Shown here one piece after another: positions 47,065 to 55,635 of a DNA stretch of 64,000 nt. The number at the start of each line of letters is the position of its first letter. The stretch's first letter is position 1. Made by a program: the position numbers and the translations under genes. The stretch comes from Streptomyces tendae (GTDB lineage: Bacteria > Actinomycetota > Actinomycetes > Streptomycetales > Streptomycetaceae), in the NCBI RefSeq assembly GCF_008632955.1, contig NZ_CP043959.1, forward strand, positions 682,001-746,000, given 5' to 3'. The notes beneath the pieces are model-generated. The model made no database searches and had not been told where the DNA came from. It saw nothing but the letters and a program-made list of their open reading frames with translations.

Positions 47065-47536
47065 ACTGACCGTCACCTCCCCCGAGCAGATGCGCGACCT
47101 CGGGCGCAGCCTCGCCAAGCTGCTGCGCGCGGGTGACCTCGTGCTGCTCTCAGGCGAGCTCGGGGCCGGCAAGACGACGCTGACCCGCGGGCTCGGCGAG
47201 GGGCTCGGCGTGCGGGGCGCCGTGACCTCGCCGACGTTCGTCATCGCCCGGGTGCACCCCTCGCTGGGCGACGGCCCGCCGCTCGTGCACGTCGACGCCT
47301 ACCGGCTGTCCGGAGGCCTCGACGAGATGGAGGACCTGGACCTCGACGTCTCGCTGCCGGAGTCGGTGGTCGTCGTGGAGTGGGGCGAGGGCAAGGTCGA
47401 GGAGCTGACCGAGGACCGGCTGCACGTCGTCATCCACCGGGCGGTCGGCGACACCACGGACGAGGTGCGGCACGTGACCGTGCGCGGTCTGGGCGAGCGC
47501 TGGGCCGGAGCCGAGCTGAGCGTGCTGTCCGCCTGA
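47033..47536 (+). CDS. tsaE: tRNA t6A biosynthesis ATPase TsaE
   Basis: A small P-loop ATPase working with TsaB and TsaD to form threonylcarbamoyl-A37 in tRNA. Walker A LLSGELGAGKTTLTRGLGEG, VTSPTFVIARVHP, HVDAYRLSGGLDEMEDLDLD and VVVEWGEGKVEEL are diagnostic. ATG at 47033 gives 167 residues; an in-frame GTG at 47027 would add two. Both lie inside the end of the hydrolase gene. Confidence 0.95.
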   Translation: MEAAVPQTPAELTVTSPEQMRDLGRSLAKLLRAGDLVLLSGELGAGKTTLTRGLGEGLGVRGAVTSPTFVIARVHPSLGDGPPLVHVDAYRLSGGLDEMEDLDLDVSLPESVVVVEWGEGKVEELTEDRLHVVIHRAVGDTTDEVRHVTVRGLGERWAGAELSVLSA

Positions 47537-47623
47537 GCGGACGGGCCCGCGCCCGGATTCCGACAAGGTGTCGGCACGGTGTTGCGTCCGGCGTGTCCGG
47601 CGTGGTCACATGGTATCCAGCTC

Positions 47624-47645
47624 GTGGTTAGGCATACCTAACCAC
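47624..47645. promoter_or_regulatory. Iron-box-like palindrome
   Basis: GTGGTTAGGCATACCTAACCAC is a 22-bp palindrome with 9-bp arms. Its core TTAGGCATACCTAA matches 12 of 14 positions of the right part of the IdeR/DmdR iron box (TTAGGTTAGGCTAACCTAA). It lies 28 bases before the small gene at 47674, a good place for iron-dependent repression by DmdR1. Confidence 0.65.
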
Positions 47646-47673
47646 GTCCGCCCCCGACTTCCAGGAGGCGTCC

Positions 47674-47847
47674 ATGCCGGCCACCCACAGCGCGCGTGAA
47701 TCCGCACCGCGGCCGCAGCCGGTCTCCGGGGTGCCCATGCGGGACCTGCTCGCCGCCTGCGCGGCGGCCGCGGCGGTCTCCACCCCGCCGCCCGCCCCCG
47801 AGCCGCGGCGGCGGGAACCGGTGCGCCGGCACCGCGAGGCCGCCTGA
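47674..47847 (+). CDS. Small 57-residue protein behind an iron box
   Basis: ATG at 47674 with AGGAGG five bases upstream, ending TGA at 47845-47847. The sequence is MPATHSARESAPRPQPVSGV, then PMRDLLAACAAAAAVSTPPP, then a Pro/Arg/Glu-rich tail. There is one Cys and one short Ala-rich helix, and no signal peptide or known domain. The strong ribosome site and the palindrome argue for a real gene controlled by iron. Function unknown. Confidence 0.65.
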   Translation: MPATHSARESAPRPQPVSGVPMRDLLAACAAAAAVSTPPPAPEPRRREPVRRHREAA

Positions 47848-47851
47848 GCGC

Positions 47852-48400
47852 TCAGGGCACGACGACGACCGCCCGGCCGATCGTCGCGAACTTCCACATC
47901 GCCGCGCCGTCCGCCCGGGTCTCCCGGATCCCGCCCGTGCGCTCCTGCGGGTCCAGCACGGGCGCCGAGCCGTCGACCGCCGCGCTGAAGCCGATCACCG
48001 TGCCGTCGACGGCGGCGAAACGCACCACGTGCTCCACCGGCACGCCGTCCGAGCCGGTGACCGACCCCGACCGGGACGTGACCCGGTAGGTGCCCGGCGC
48101 CGGGTCGACCGTGCTGGGGCTGACCCCGAAGGTGCGCCGTACCTTGCCGCCCCTGTCCACCAGCCACACCCGGTCGTGCCTGAGCGAGTAGACGACGCGC
48201 TGGCCCAGCCCCGAGCGCGGGGGCAGCGCGGCCGGGCGGCTGTCGCCCCGGGGTGCCGTGGGCGCGGGGGCCGGGGAGCCGGCCGACCGGTGACGCAGGT
48301 CCGGCGGGACGGTGTCCGCCGCGCGGTGGCCGAGATAACCGACCGTCGCGAGGGCCGCCGCGGTCAGCCCCGCCACGATCATCGAGCTGGTCCCCGCCAT
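47852..48400 (-). CDS. Secreted or anchored L,D-transpeptidase-like protein without catalytic Cys
   Basis: A 182-residue protein with an N-terminal hydrophobic segment (MIVAGLTAAALATVGYLGHR), a Pro/Ala linker and a C-terminal beta-rich domain. GQRVVYSLRHDRVWLVD and GVSPSTVDPAPGTYRVTSRS look like the front half of a YkuD fold. Where the family has HGC[IV]R, this protein has TGGIRETRADGAAMWKFATI, so the nucleophile Cys and the preceding His are missing. It is probably a non-catalytic relative. ATG at 48400 follows AGGGGTG. Convergent with the small iron-box gene, four bases apart. Confidence 0.7.
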   Translation of the reverse strand: MAGTSSMIVAGLTAAALATVGYLGHRAADTVPPDLRHRSAGSPAPAPTAPRGDSRPAALPPRSGLGQRVVYSLRHDRVWLVDRGGKVRRTFGVSPSTVDPAPGTYRVTSRSGSVTGSDGVPVEHVVRFAAVDGTVIGFSAAVDGSAPVLDPQERTGGIRETRADGAAMWKFATIGRAVVVVP

Positions 48401-48528
48401 CGCCGTCACCCCTGTCCCGATGTGTCCCGTTCTGTCCTGTCCTGTACGGACGTGACGCGACCGTAGCAGTCCGTGACCGTCCGGCCGGTGCGGCCGTGGC
48501 CGGGGCGCGGGAGCCGTAGGCTGTTTGC

Positions 48529-49182
48529 GTGCTCTTGCTCGCTCTGGATACCGCCACCCCCGCCGTCACCGTCGCACTGCACGACGGCGACGACGTCATC
48601 GCCTCGTCGAGCCAGGTGGACGCCCGCCGCCACGGTGAACTGCTGCTCCCGGCCGTCGACCGGGTGCTCACCGAGGCCGGTCTGCGGCTCGACGCCGTCA
48701 CCGGGATCGTGGCCGGCACCGGCCCCGGCCCCTACACCGGCCTGCGGGTCGGCCTGATGACCGCCGACACCTTCGGGCTCGCCCTCGGCGTGCCCGTGCA
48801 CGGTGTGTGCACGCTGGACGGCCTGGCCTACGCGGCCGACCTGGAGGGCCCCTTCGTCGTGGCGACCGACGCCCGGCGCAAGGAGGTCTACTGGGCGCGG
48901 TACGCCGACTCCCGCACCCGCCTCACCGACCCGGCCGTGGACCGGCCCGCCGACATCGCCGACCAGGTCGCGGGGCTGCCCGCGGTGGGTGCCGGAGCGC
49001 TGCTGTACCCGGACACCTTCCCCAAGGCGCACGAGCCGGAGCACGTCAGCGCCGCCGCCCTGGCCCGGCTGGCCGCCGAGCGGCTGGCGGCGGGCGAGGA
49101 ACTGCCCGCGCCCCGGCCGCTGTACCTGCGGCGGCCCGATGCCCAGGTCCCCAAGAACTACAAGGTGGTCACCCCCAAGTGA
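48529..49182 (+). CDS. tsaB: tRNA t6A biosynthesis protein TsaB
   Basis: A 217-residue ASKHA-fold protein that dimerises with TsaD. LLLALDTATPAVTVALHDGD, RRHGELLLPAVDRVLTEAGL and VAGTGPGPYTGLRVGLMTAD are diagnostic. GTG at 48529. GTGA overlap with rimI. Confidence 0.95.
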   Translation: MLLLALDTATPAVTVALHDGDDVIASSSQVDARRHGELLLPAVDRVLTEAGLRLDAVTGIVAGTGPGPYTGLRVGLMTADTFGLALGVPVHGVCTLDGLAYAADLEGPFVVATDARRKEVYWARYADSRTRLTDPAVDRPADIADQVAGLPAVGAGALLYPDTFPKAHEPEHVSAAALARLAAERLAAGEELPAPRPLYLRRPDAQVPKNYKVVTPK

Positions 49183-49736
49183 CGGGAACCGAGACGCTCG
49201 TACTGCGCGAGATGCGCTGGTGGGACATCGACTCCGTGCTGGAGCTGGAACGGGACCTCTTCCCCGAGGACGCCTGGTCGCGCGGGATGTTCTGGTCCGA
49301 ACTGGCCCACGCCCGCGGCCCCGGGGCGACCCGGCGCTACGTCGTCGCCGAGGAGGGCGACCGGATCGTCGGCTACGCCGGCCTCACCACCTCCGGCGCT
49401 GAGGGCGACGCCGGCGACGCCCCGGCCGCCGACGTCCAGACCATCGCGGTCACCCGCGACCACTGGGGCACCGGGCTCGGCTCGCGGCTGCTGACCGAGC
49501 TGCTCCGCGCGGCGACGGAGTTCGAGTGCACCGAGGTGATGCTCGAGTGCCGCGTCGACAACGTCCGCGCCCAGAAGCTCTACGAACGCTTCGGCTTCGA
49601 GGTCATCGGAGTCCGGCGCGGCTACTACCAGCCGGGCAACGTGGACGCGCTGGTCATGCGCTTGACCGACCCGTCCTCCTCCGTGACCCCGGACCATTCC
49701 GTGAACGGCGTACAAGGAACCGAGATCCATGGCTGA
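49179..49736 (+). CDS. rimI: Ribosomal-protein-alanine N-acetyltransferase-like protein RimI
   Basis: A 185-residue GNAT acetyltransferase. [20 protein letters not shown] at the start, [20 protein letters not shown] for acetyl-CoA binding, and [20 protein letters not shown] near the end. GTG at 49179 overlaps the tsaB stop. rimI between tsaB and tsaD is the usual bacterial order. A short Ser/Thr/Pro tail follows the domain, and the gene end overlaps the tsaD start. Confidence 0.92.
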   Translation: MTGTETLVLREMRWWDIDSVLELERDLFPEDAWSRGMFWSELAHARGPGATRRYVVAEEGDRIVGYAGLTTSGAEGDAGDAPAADVQTIAVTRDHWGTGLGSRLLTELLRAATEFECTEVMLECRVDNVRAQKLYERFGFEVIGVRRGYYQPGNVDALVMRLTDPSSSVTPDHSVNGVQGTEIHG

Positions 49737-50826
49737 CGAACCCCTGGTACTGGGGATCGAGACCTCCTGCGACGAGACCGGCGTCGGCGTCGTCCGCGGG
49801 ACCACCCTGCTGGCGGACGCCGTCGCCTCCAGCGTCGACGAGCACGCCCGCTTCGGCGGCGTCGTCCCGGAGGTGGCGAGCCGCGCCCACCTGGAGGCGA
49901 TGGTCCCCACCATCGACCGCGCGCTGAAGGAGGCGGGGGTGAGCGCCCGCGACCTCGACGGCATCGCCGTCACCGCGGGACCGGGCCTGGCCGGCGCGCT
50001 GCTGGTCGGCGTCTCCGCCGCCAAGGCGTACGCCTACGCCCTCGGCAAGCCGCTCTACGGGGTCAACCACCTCGCCTCGCACATCTGCGTCGACCAGCTG
50101 GAGCACGGGCCGCTGCCCGAGCCGACGATGGCGCTGCTGGTGTCCGGCGGCCATTCCTCGCTGCTGCTGTCCGAGGACATCACCTCCGACGTGCGGCCGC
50201 TCGGCGCGACCATCGACGACGCGGCGGGCGAGGCGTTCGACAAGATCGCCCGCGTGCTGAACCTCGGCTTCCCCGGCGGCCCCGTCATCGACCGGTACGC
50301 CCGCGAGGGCGACCCGGCCGCGATCGCGTTCCCGCGCGGCCTCACCGGCCCGCGCGACCCGGCGTACGACTTCTCCTTCTCCGGGCTGAAGACGGCCGTG
50401 GCCCGCTGGATCGAGGCGAAGCGGGCGGCGGGTGAGGAGGTGCCGGTGCGTGACGTGTCGGCCTCCTTCCAGGAGGCGGTCGTGGACGTGCTCACCCGCA
50501 AGGCCGTGCGGGCCTGCAAGGACGAGGGCGTCGACCACCTGATGATCGGCGGTGGCGTGGCCGCCAACTCCCGGCTGCGGGCGCTGGCCCAGGAGCGCTG
50601 CGAGGCGGCCGGCATCCGGCTGCGGGTGCCGCGCCCCAAGCTGTGTACGGACAACGGCGCGATGGTGGCCGCCCTCGGCGCGGAGATGGTCGCGCGCGAC
50701 CGCCGGCCCTCCGACTGGGACCTCTCCGCGGACTCCTCGCTCCCGGTGACCGACCCGCACGTACCGGGCACCGCCCCCTCCCACGACCACGTCCACGAGA
50801 CCTCGGGAAAGAACCTGTACTCATGA
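49729..50826 (+). CDS. tsaD: tRNA N6-adenosine threonylcarbamoyltransferase TsaD
   Basis: A 365-residue catalytic subunit of t6A synthesis. [20 protein letters not shown], then [20 protein letters not shown] with the metal-binding [36 protein letters not shown] and [34 protein letters not shown] and [16 protein letters not shown] at 49729; its stop overlaps the next start (ATGA). Confidence 0.97.
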   Translation: MADEPLVLGIETSCDETGVGVVRGTTLLADAVASSVDEHARFGGVVPEVASRAHLEAMVPTIDRALKEAGVSARDLDGIAVTAGPGLAGALLVGVSAAKAYAYALGKPLYGVNHLASHICVDQLEHGPLPEPTMALLVSGGHSSLLLSEDITSDVRPLGATIDDAAGEAFDKIARVLNLGFPGGPVIDRYAREGDPAAIAFPRGLTGPRDPAYDFSFSGLKTAVARWIEAKRAAGEEVPVRDVSASFQEAVVDVLTRKAVRACKDEGVDHLMIGGGVAANSRLRALAQERCEAAGIRLRVPRPKLCTDNGAMVAALGAEMVARDRRPSDWDLSADSSLPVTDPHVPGTAPSHDHVHETSGKNLYS

Positions 50827-51086
50827 CGGTCGCGCTGATGTGGGAGGCCCGCGCGGTGCCCGGCCGGGGCGCGGACCTGCTCGCCTGGGCCGAGGAGCGG
50901 GCCCGGGAACTGCCGCGGCGACCGGTGCGCCGCGAGACCTTCCGCGCCCCGCAGGACCGCGTCCTCGTCATCACCTGGTGGAAGGCCCCGTACGACGCGG
51001 AACTCCCCGAGCTCCCTGAGCCGGAGAGCACGCTGGTCACGCGGGCGGTCCACCGGTGGCGGTTCGAGTCGCTCGGGAGCGTCTGA
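50823..51086 (+). CDS. Small hypothetical protein coupled to tsaD
   Basis: An 87-residue protein ([20 protein letters not shown], then [20 protein letters not shown]). Its ATG overlaps the tsaD stop. The alternation of beta and helix and the small size resemble antibiotic-biosynthesis-monooxygenase (ABM) ferredoxin-like dimers, but I cannot confirm that. No role known. Confidence 0.65.
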   Translation: MTVALMWEARAVPGRGADLLAWAEERARELPRRPVRRETFRAPQDRVLVITWWKAPYDAELPELPEPESTLVTRAVHRWRFESLGSV

Positions 51087-51164
51087 GCGGAGCGGCCGGC
51101 GGGGCGGTGGGCGACGCGGCGGGCGGCGCGGCGGGCGGGGATGCGAGGCGTGAGGGACCGAAGG

Positions 51165-51195
51165 CGAATGTTTCGTCATACGTTTCGAATGTTCC
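51165..51195. promoter_or_regulatory. Direct repeats upstream of the LacI gene
   Basis: CGAATGTTTCG at 51165-51175 and CGAATGTTCCG at 51186-51196 are spaced 21 bases apart (two helix turns), with CGTTTCG in between. The position, about 50-80 bases before the regulator's ATG, suggests an autoregulatory operator. Confidence 0.5.
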
Positions 51196-51246
51196 GGACG
51201 GTCGCAGGTCTTCGCCGTCGGGCCCCGCGGAGATACGATCGCCGCC

Positions 51247-52299
51247 ATGACTTCTCCGCAGCCCGCTGAGACCCGGACCAACGGGCGCAGCTCGCAGACC
51301 GCGACGCTCGCCGAGATCGCCCGCGAGGCGGGTGTCTCCGCGCCGACTGTTTCGAAGGTGCTCAACGGCCGCGCCGACGTCGCCCCGGGTACCCGCTCCC
51401 GGGTCGAGGAGCTGCTGCGCACCCACGGCTACCGGCGCCGTCGCGCCGAGGCCACCCGGTCGCCCCTGATCGACCTGGTCTTCCACGAGCTGGAGAGCGC
51501 CTGGGCGATGGAGGTCATCCGGGGCGTGGAGAACGTCGCACGGGACGCCGGGCTGAGCGTCGTGCTCTCCGAGAGCGCCGGACGGCTCACGCCGGGCCGC
51601 ACCTGGGCCGACCAGGTGGCCGCCCGCCGCCCGCACGGCGTGATCCTCGTGCTGTCCGGCCTCGACGAGTCCGGCAGGGCGCTGCTGACCAGCCGTTCCA
51701 TCCCCTTCGTGGTCATGGACCCGGCCGGTGACCCGGGCACCGACGTGCCCTCCATCGGCGCGACCAACTGGCAGGGCGGCCTCGCGGCCACCCGGCATCT
51801 GGTCGAGCTGGGCCACACCCGCATCGGGGCGATCAGCGGGCCCTCGCGGATGATGTGCAGCCGGGCCCGCGTCGACGGGTACCGGGCCGCCCTGGACACC
51901 GCCGGGCTGCCGGTCGACCCGGAGCTGATCGTGACCGGCGACTTCCACCACGACGCCGGCTACCAGCTGGGTCTCGCCCTGCTGCGCCGCGAGGACCGGC
52001 CCACCGCGGTCTTCGCCGGCAACGACCTCCAGGCGCTCGGGCTGTACGAGGCGGCGCGTGAGCTGGGGTTGCGGATCCCGGAGGACCTGAGCGTGGTCGG
52101 GTTCGACGACCTGCCGGTGGCCCGCTGGGTGGGGCCACCCCTGACGACCGTGCGGCAGCCGCTGACGGAGATGGCGGAGGCGGCGGCCAGGCTGGTCCTC
52201 GACCTCGGCAAGGGCGAGGACAGCTCCACGGCGACCCGGGTGGAGCTGGCGACCAGCCTGGTGGTGCGCAGCAGCACGGCCCCGCCCGGGAGGGTCTGA
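51247..52299 (+). CDS. LacI-family transcriptional regulator
   Basis: A 350-residue repressor. The N-terminal HTH (TLAEIAREAGVSAPTVSKVL, then NGRADVAPGTRSRVEELLRT, with hinge helix) starts near residue 20. The periplasmic-binding-like effector domain has PHGVILVLSGLDESGRALL, HLVELGHTRIGAISGP, TAVFAGNDLQALGLYEAARE and LSVVGFDDLPVARWVGPPLT. This resembles Streptomyces sugar-utilisation regulators. No sugar genes are adjacent, so the targets are not evident. Confidence 0.92.
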   Translation: MTSPQPAETRTNGRSSQTATLAEIAREAGVSAPTVSKVLNGRADVAPGTRSRVEELLRTHGYRRRRAEATRSPLIDLVFHELESAWAMEVIRGVENVARDAGLSVVLSESAGRLTPGRTWADQVAARRPHGVILVLSGLDESGRALLTSRSIPFVVMDPAGDPGTDVPSIGATNWQGGLAATRHLVELGHTRIGAISGPSRMMCSRARVDGYRAALDTAGLPVDPELIVTGDFHHDAGYQLGLALLRREDRPTAVFAGNDLQALGLYEAARELGLRIPEDLSVVGFDDLPVARWVGPPLTTVRQPLTEMAEAAARLVLDLGKGEDSSTATRVELATSLVVRSSTAPPGRV

Positions 52300-52309
52300 C
52301 CCGGTCGGC

Positions 52310-52360
52310 GGTCCGGTCCGGCAAGGCGTCCGATCCGGCAGGGCGTCCGATCCGGCCGTG
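52310..52360. repeat. Short tandem repeat downstream of the LacI gene
   Basis: Two adjacent copies of GGCAAGGCGTCCGATCC / GGCAGGGCGTCCGATCC (17 bases, one difference) followed by a partial third GGCCG. It lies in the spacer before the LCP gene. Confidence 0.5.
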
Positions 52361-52448
52361 TGGCCGGGATCGTTCCGTGTCTGAGAATTTCCCGAGAAAA
52401 ACGGCCGGGAAGCGCCGCCCGTCATAATTCGGACGTACGTTCCTGATT

Positions 52449-53540
52449 GTGACGGGACATCAGGGGACGAGCGGGGACAGCGGCGGAGGGGACGCCGGGG
52501 GCGCGGACATACCGCCCGCCCGGCGGCGGAGACGGGCGCCGAAGATCCTCGGGGGCGTGCTCGCCGGACTGCTGGTGCTGGGCGCGGGCGCGGCGGCCTG
52601 GGCGTATCTGCGTCTCGACGGCAACATCCGCGGGGTCGACATCGACCACGCCCTGGGGGACGACCGCCCCGCCAAGGGCGTGACCACGCCGTCCCCGTCG
52701 CCGTACGCGGCCGCCGACGCCTCGCCCCTGCCGACCGGGTCCCTGAACCTCCTGGTGCTCGGCTCGGACTCGCGCAGCGGCGCGGAGAACCGGCGGCTGG
52801 GCGGCGGGGAGGGCGGCAGCGCCCGGTCCGACACCGCGATGGTCGTCCACCTCGACGCCGGGCGCACCGCCGCGACGGTGGTCAGCATCCCGCGCGACAC
52901 CCTCGTCGACCGGCCGTCCTGCCCCCTGGACGACGGGGAGTCGACGCGCCCGGCCTCGGGCGTCATGTTCCACACCGCGTACGAGGTGGGCGGGCCGGTG
53001 TGCGCGGTGAAGACCGTTGAGACACTCACCGGTGTCCGCATGGACCACTACCTGGAGATCGACTTCGCCGGGTTCGCACGCCTGGTCGACGCGCTCGGCG
53101 GGGTGACCGTCACGACCCGGCAGGACATCGACGACGACCGCAGCCACCTCACGCTGGACGCCGGCACCCACCACCTGGACGGCACCCAGGCCCTCGCACT
53201 GGCCCGAACCCGTTACGACGTCGGCGACGGCAGCGACCTGGGCCGCATCGCGCTCCAGCAGGGCCTGGTGAAGGCACTGGTCCGGCAGATCACCGAGCTG
53301 GACCTGCTGACCGGCCCCACCGTGCTCTACGAGGTCGCCGACGCCGCCACCGCCGGCCTCACCACCGACACCGGCCTGGACTCCCTCGGCGAACTGACCC
53401 GCTTCGCCCGCAGCCTGCGGGGCCTGACCGCCGACCGCGTCACCACGGTGACCATGCCGGTGCTGCCCGCCCCGTCCGATCCCAACCGGGTCGTGGCCGA
53501 CGAGCCGGAGGCAGAACAACTCTGGGCGTCGCTGAAGTGA
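52449..53540 (+). CDS. LytR-CpsA-Psr (LCP) family protein
   Basis: A 363-residue membrane-anchored ligase of the family that attaches teichoic acids or other glycopolymers to peptidoglycan. An Arg-rich cytoplasmic start, one membrane segment (ILGGVLAGLLVLGAGAAAWA), then LNLLVLGSDSRSG, ARSDTAMVVHLDAGR, VSIPRDTLVD and DHYLEIDFAGFARLVDALGG, with HLDGTQALALARTRYD near the end. These Arg/Asp residues bind the lipid pyrophosphate. GTG at 52449. An AT-rich spot (GAGAATTTCCCGAGAAAAAC) before it probably marks its promoter. Confidence 0.92.
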   Translation: MTGHQGTSGDSGGGDAGGADIPPARRRRRAPKILGGVLAGLLVLGAGAAAWAYLRLDGNIRGVDIDHALGDDRPAKGVTTPSPSPYAAADASPLPTGSLNLLVLGSDSRSGAENRRLGGGEGGSARSDTAMVVHLDAGRTAATVVSIPRDTLVDRPSCPLDDGESTRPASGVMFHTAYEVGGPVCAVKTVETLTGVRMDHYLEIDFAGFARLVDALGGVTVTTRQDIDDDRSHLTLDAGTHHLDGTQALALARTRYDVGDGSDLGRIALQQGLVKALVRQITELDLLTGPTVLYEVADAATAGLTTDTGLDSLGELTRFARSLRGLTADRVTTVTMPVLPAPSDPNRVVADEPEAEQLWASLK

Positions 53541-53620
53541 GGCGACGCGCATGCTCGGGGTCTCGCCGAGGTGAGGCGACGTGCGCGGGCCGCGCACCGG
53601 AGAAAAAATCTTTGTGCTGG

Positions 53621-53647
53621 TGTCGATTGCCGTCCCCGCCGTTCGAC
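53621..53647 (+). promoter_or_regulatory. ECF42-type promoter
   Basis: TGTCGA at 53621-53626, 17 bases, then CGAC at 53644-53647. The TGTCGA/CGA signature is the one reported for ECF42 sigma factors in front of their DGPF target genes. It stands about 50 bases before the DGPF gene. Confidence 0.65.
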
Positions 53648-53699
53648 GCAGGGGTGAGAGGCCGGGAAGGACCCGGCCCGCCCACCACGAGGAGCCACC

Positions 53700-54055
53700 A
53701 TGCCCCGCTATCTCTCCCTCATCCGGATCGACGAGAACAACTCCCCCGAGGGCGGCCCAGCCCCGAGCTGATGCAGCGCATGGGCGAGCTGATCGAGGAG
53801 ATGACCAAGAACGGAGTCCTGCTCGACACCGCCGGGCTGACCCCGACCGCCCAGGGCACCCGGGTGCACTACGAGGGCGGCCGGCTGTCCGTGACCGACG
53901 GGCCGTTCACCGAGACCAAGGAGGTCATCGGCGGGTACGCCCTCCTCCAGGCCAAGGACCGGGCCGAGGCGATCGAGTGGACCAAGCGGTTCCTGAAGGT
54001 GCACGAGCCGCACTGGACGGTGACCTGCGAGGTCCGGGAGATCGAGGAGGGCTGA
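53700..54055 (+). pseudogene. YCII/DGPF-domain protein with a one-base frameshift
   Basis: The ATG at 53700 reads MPRYLSLIRIDENNSPEGGP and then meets a stop. From 53771 the normal continuation MQRMGELIEEMTKNGVLLDT runs in another frame to 54055 with the family hallmark VTDGPFTETKEVIGGYALLQ. Adding one C in the run at 53756-53758 gives PSPELMQRMG and joins the parts. The DGPF protein is the usual neighbour and target of ECF42. It is a recent mutation or a sequencing error. Confidence 0.8.
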
Positions 54056-54104
54056 CGTCCCGGCCCGCCGGGCCCGCTTGGCCTCACCGCCGTACGGGTG
54101 TCTG

Positions 54105-55424
54105 ATGGTGGGCTGTGACACCACAGCCCACCGCCGGACCGGACGGGACGGGCGGACCGGAGCGGACCGGGCCGGCCGGAGACGCGGCCGGGACGTCGAG
54201 ACCGTGTTCCGCATGGAGTTCCCCCGGGTGATCGCCGGGGTCACCCGGATCGTCCGGGACGTCGGCATCGCCGAGGAACTCGCCCAGGACGCCCTCGTCG
54301 CGGCCCTGGAGCAGTGGCCGCGGGACGGGGTCCCCGACAACCCGGGCGCCTGGCTCATGACCACCGCCCGCAACCGCGCCGTCGACCTGGTCCGCCGCCG
54401 CGAGACCTACGCCCGCAAATTGGCCGAGATCGGCCGGGACGCGGCCACGGTGACCGCCCCGCCCGAGGTGCCCGCCGACCCGGACGACATCGACGACGAC
54501 CTGCTGCGGCTCGTCTTCACCGTCTGCCACCCGGCGCTCTCCGCCGAGGCCCGCACCGCCCTCACCCTGCGGCTGCTCGGCGGTCTGACCACCGCCGAGA
54601 TCGCCCGCGCCTTCCTCGTGCCCGAGCCGACGGTGGCGCAGCGCATCGTGCGCGCCAAGCGCACCCTGGCCCGGCGGAACGTCGCCTTCGAGGTGCCGTA
54701 CGGGCCCGACCGCGAGGCCCGGCTCGGCTCGGTCCTCGACGTCATCTACCTGATCTTCAACGAGGGGTACGCCGCCACGGCCGGCGACGACTGGCTGCGA
54801 CCCGCCCTGTGCGAGGACGCGCTGCGGCTGGCCCGTGTGCTGTCCGGGCTGATGCCGAAGGAACCCGAGGTGCACGGGCTGACCGCGCTGCTGGAGCTCC
54901 AGGCGTCCCGGACCGCCGCCCGCACCGGCCCCGACGGTGCGCCGGTGCTGCTCAAGGACCAGAACCGCGCCCGCTGGAACCGCCTGCTCATCGGCCGAGG
55001 GGTGGCCGCGCTGGCCCGCGCCGACGCCGTCGCCTCCGGGCCTCCGGGCCCGTACGCCCTCCAGGCGGCCATCGCCGCCTGCCACGCGCACGCCTACCGC
55101 TACGAGGAGACCGACTGGCCGCGCATCGCCGCCCTCTACGGCCTGCTCGCCGCCCGCACGGCCTCGCCGGTGGTCGAGCTCAACCGCGCGGTCGCCGTCT
55201 CCATGGCGGAGGGACCGGAGGCGGCGCTGCCGCTGGTGGACGCGCTGACCGAGGTGCCGGCGCTGCGCGACTACCACCTGCTGCCGAGCGTCCGCGGCGA
55301 CCTCCTGGCCCGCCTCGGCCGCACGGACGAGGCCCGGGCCGAGTTCACGCGAGCGGCCCGGCTGGCGGGCAACGCACGGGAACGGGAGCTGCTGCTACGT
55401 CGCGCGAGGGACCTAGGCGGGTGA
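54105..55424 (+). CDS. ECF42-group RNA polymerase sigma factor
   Basis: About 440 residues. Region 2 is FRMEFPRVIAGVTRIVRDVG, then LAQDALVAALEQWPRDGVP and WLMTTARNRAVDLVRRRETY. Region 4 is LLGGLTTAEIARAFLVPEPT. A long C-terminal extension of about 200 residues (VLDVIYLIFNEGYAATAG, LLKDQNRARWNRLLIGRG, then TPR-like helices) replaces an anti-sigma factor in this group. The N-terminus is doubtful. From the ATG at 54105 it gives an Arg-rich leader. A GTG at 54115 in another frame gives VTPQPTAGPDGTGG and would join DVETVFRMEF if one G were missing near 54190. Confidence 0.88.
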   Translation: MVGCDTTAHRRTGRDGRTGADRAGRRRGRDVETVFRMEFPRVIAGVTRIVRDVGIAEELAQDALVAALEQWPRDGVPDNPGAWLMTTARNRAVDLVRRRETYARKLAEIGRDAATVTAPPEVPADPDDIDDDLLRLVFTVCHPALSAEARTALTLRLLGGLTTAEIARAFLVPEPTVAQRIVRAKRTLARRNVAFEVPYGPDREARLGSVLDVIYLIFNEGYAATAGDDWLRPALCEDALRLARVLSGLMPKEPEVHGLTALLELQASRTAARTGPDGAPVLLKDQNRARWNRLLIGRGVAALARADAVASGPPGPYALQAAIAACHAHAYRYEETDWPRIAALYGLLAARTASPVVELNRAVAVSMAEGPEAALPLVDALTEVPALRDYHLLPSVRGDLLARLGRTDEARAEFTRAARLAGNARERELLLRRARDLGG

Positions 55425-55635
55425 GCGTCAGGCGTGCGCGGGGGCGGTGACAGGTCGGCGTGCGCGGGGCGGCGGGCCGTCGCCGGGGGTGCCGGAACGC
55501 CGCCGGGAGGGGACCTGGGTGGTTCTGGCCGGCGTGCCCGGCGGCCGGAGCCCGTCGGGTGGCTGACGGCGGCCGATCAGGCGCGCGACGCCCGCGCCGC
55601 CGGCCGGCTTGCGCGCGCCGGCCGACGGCGGCCGG

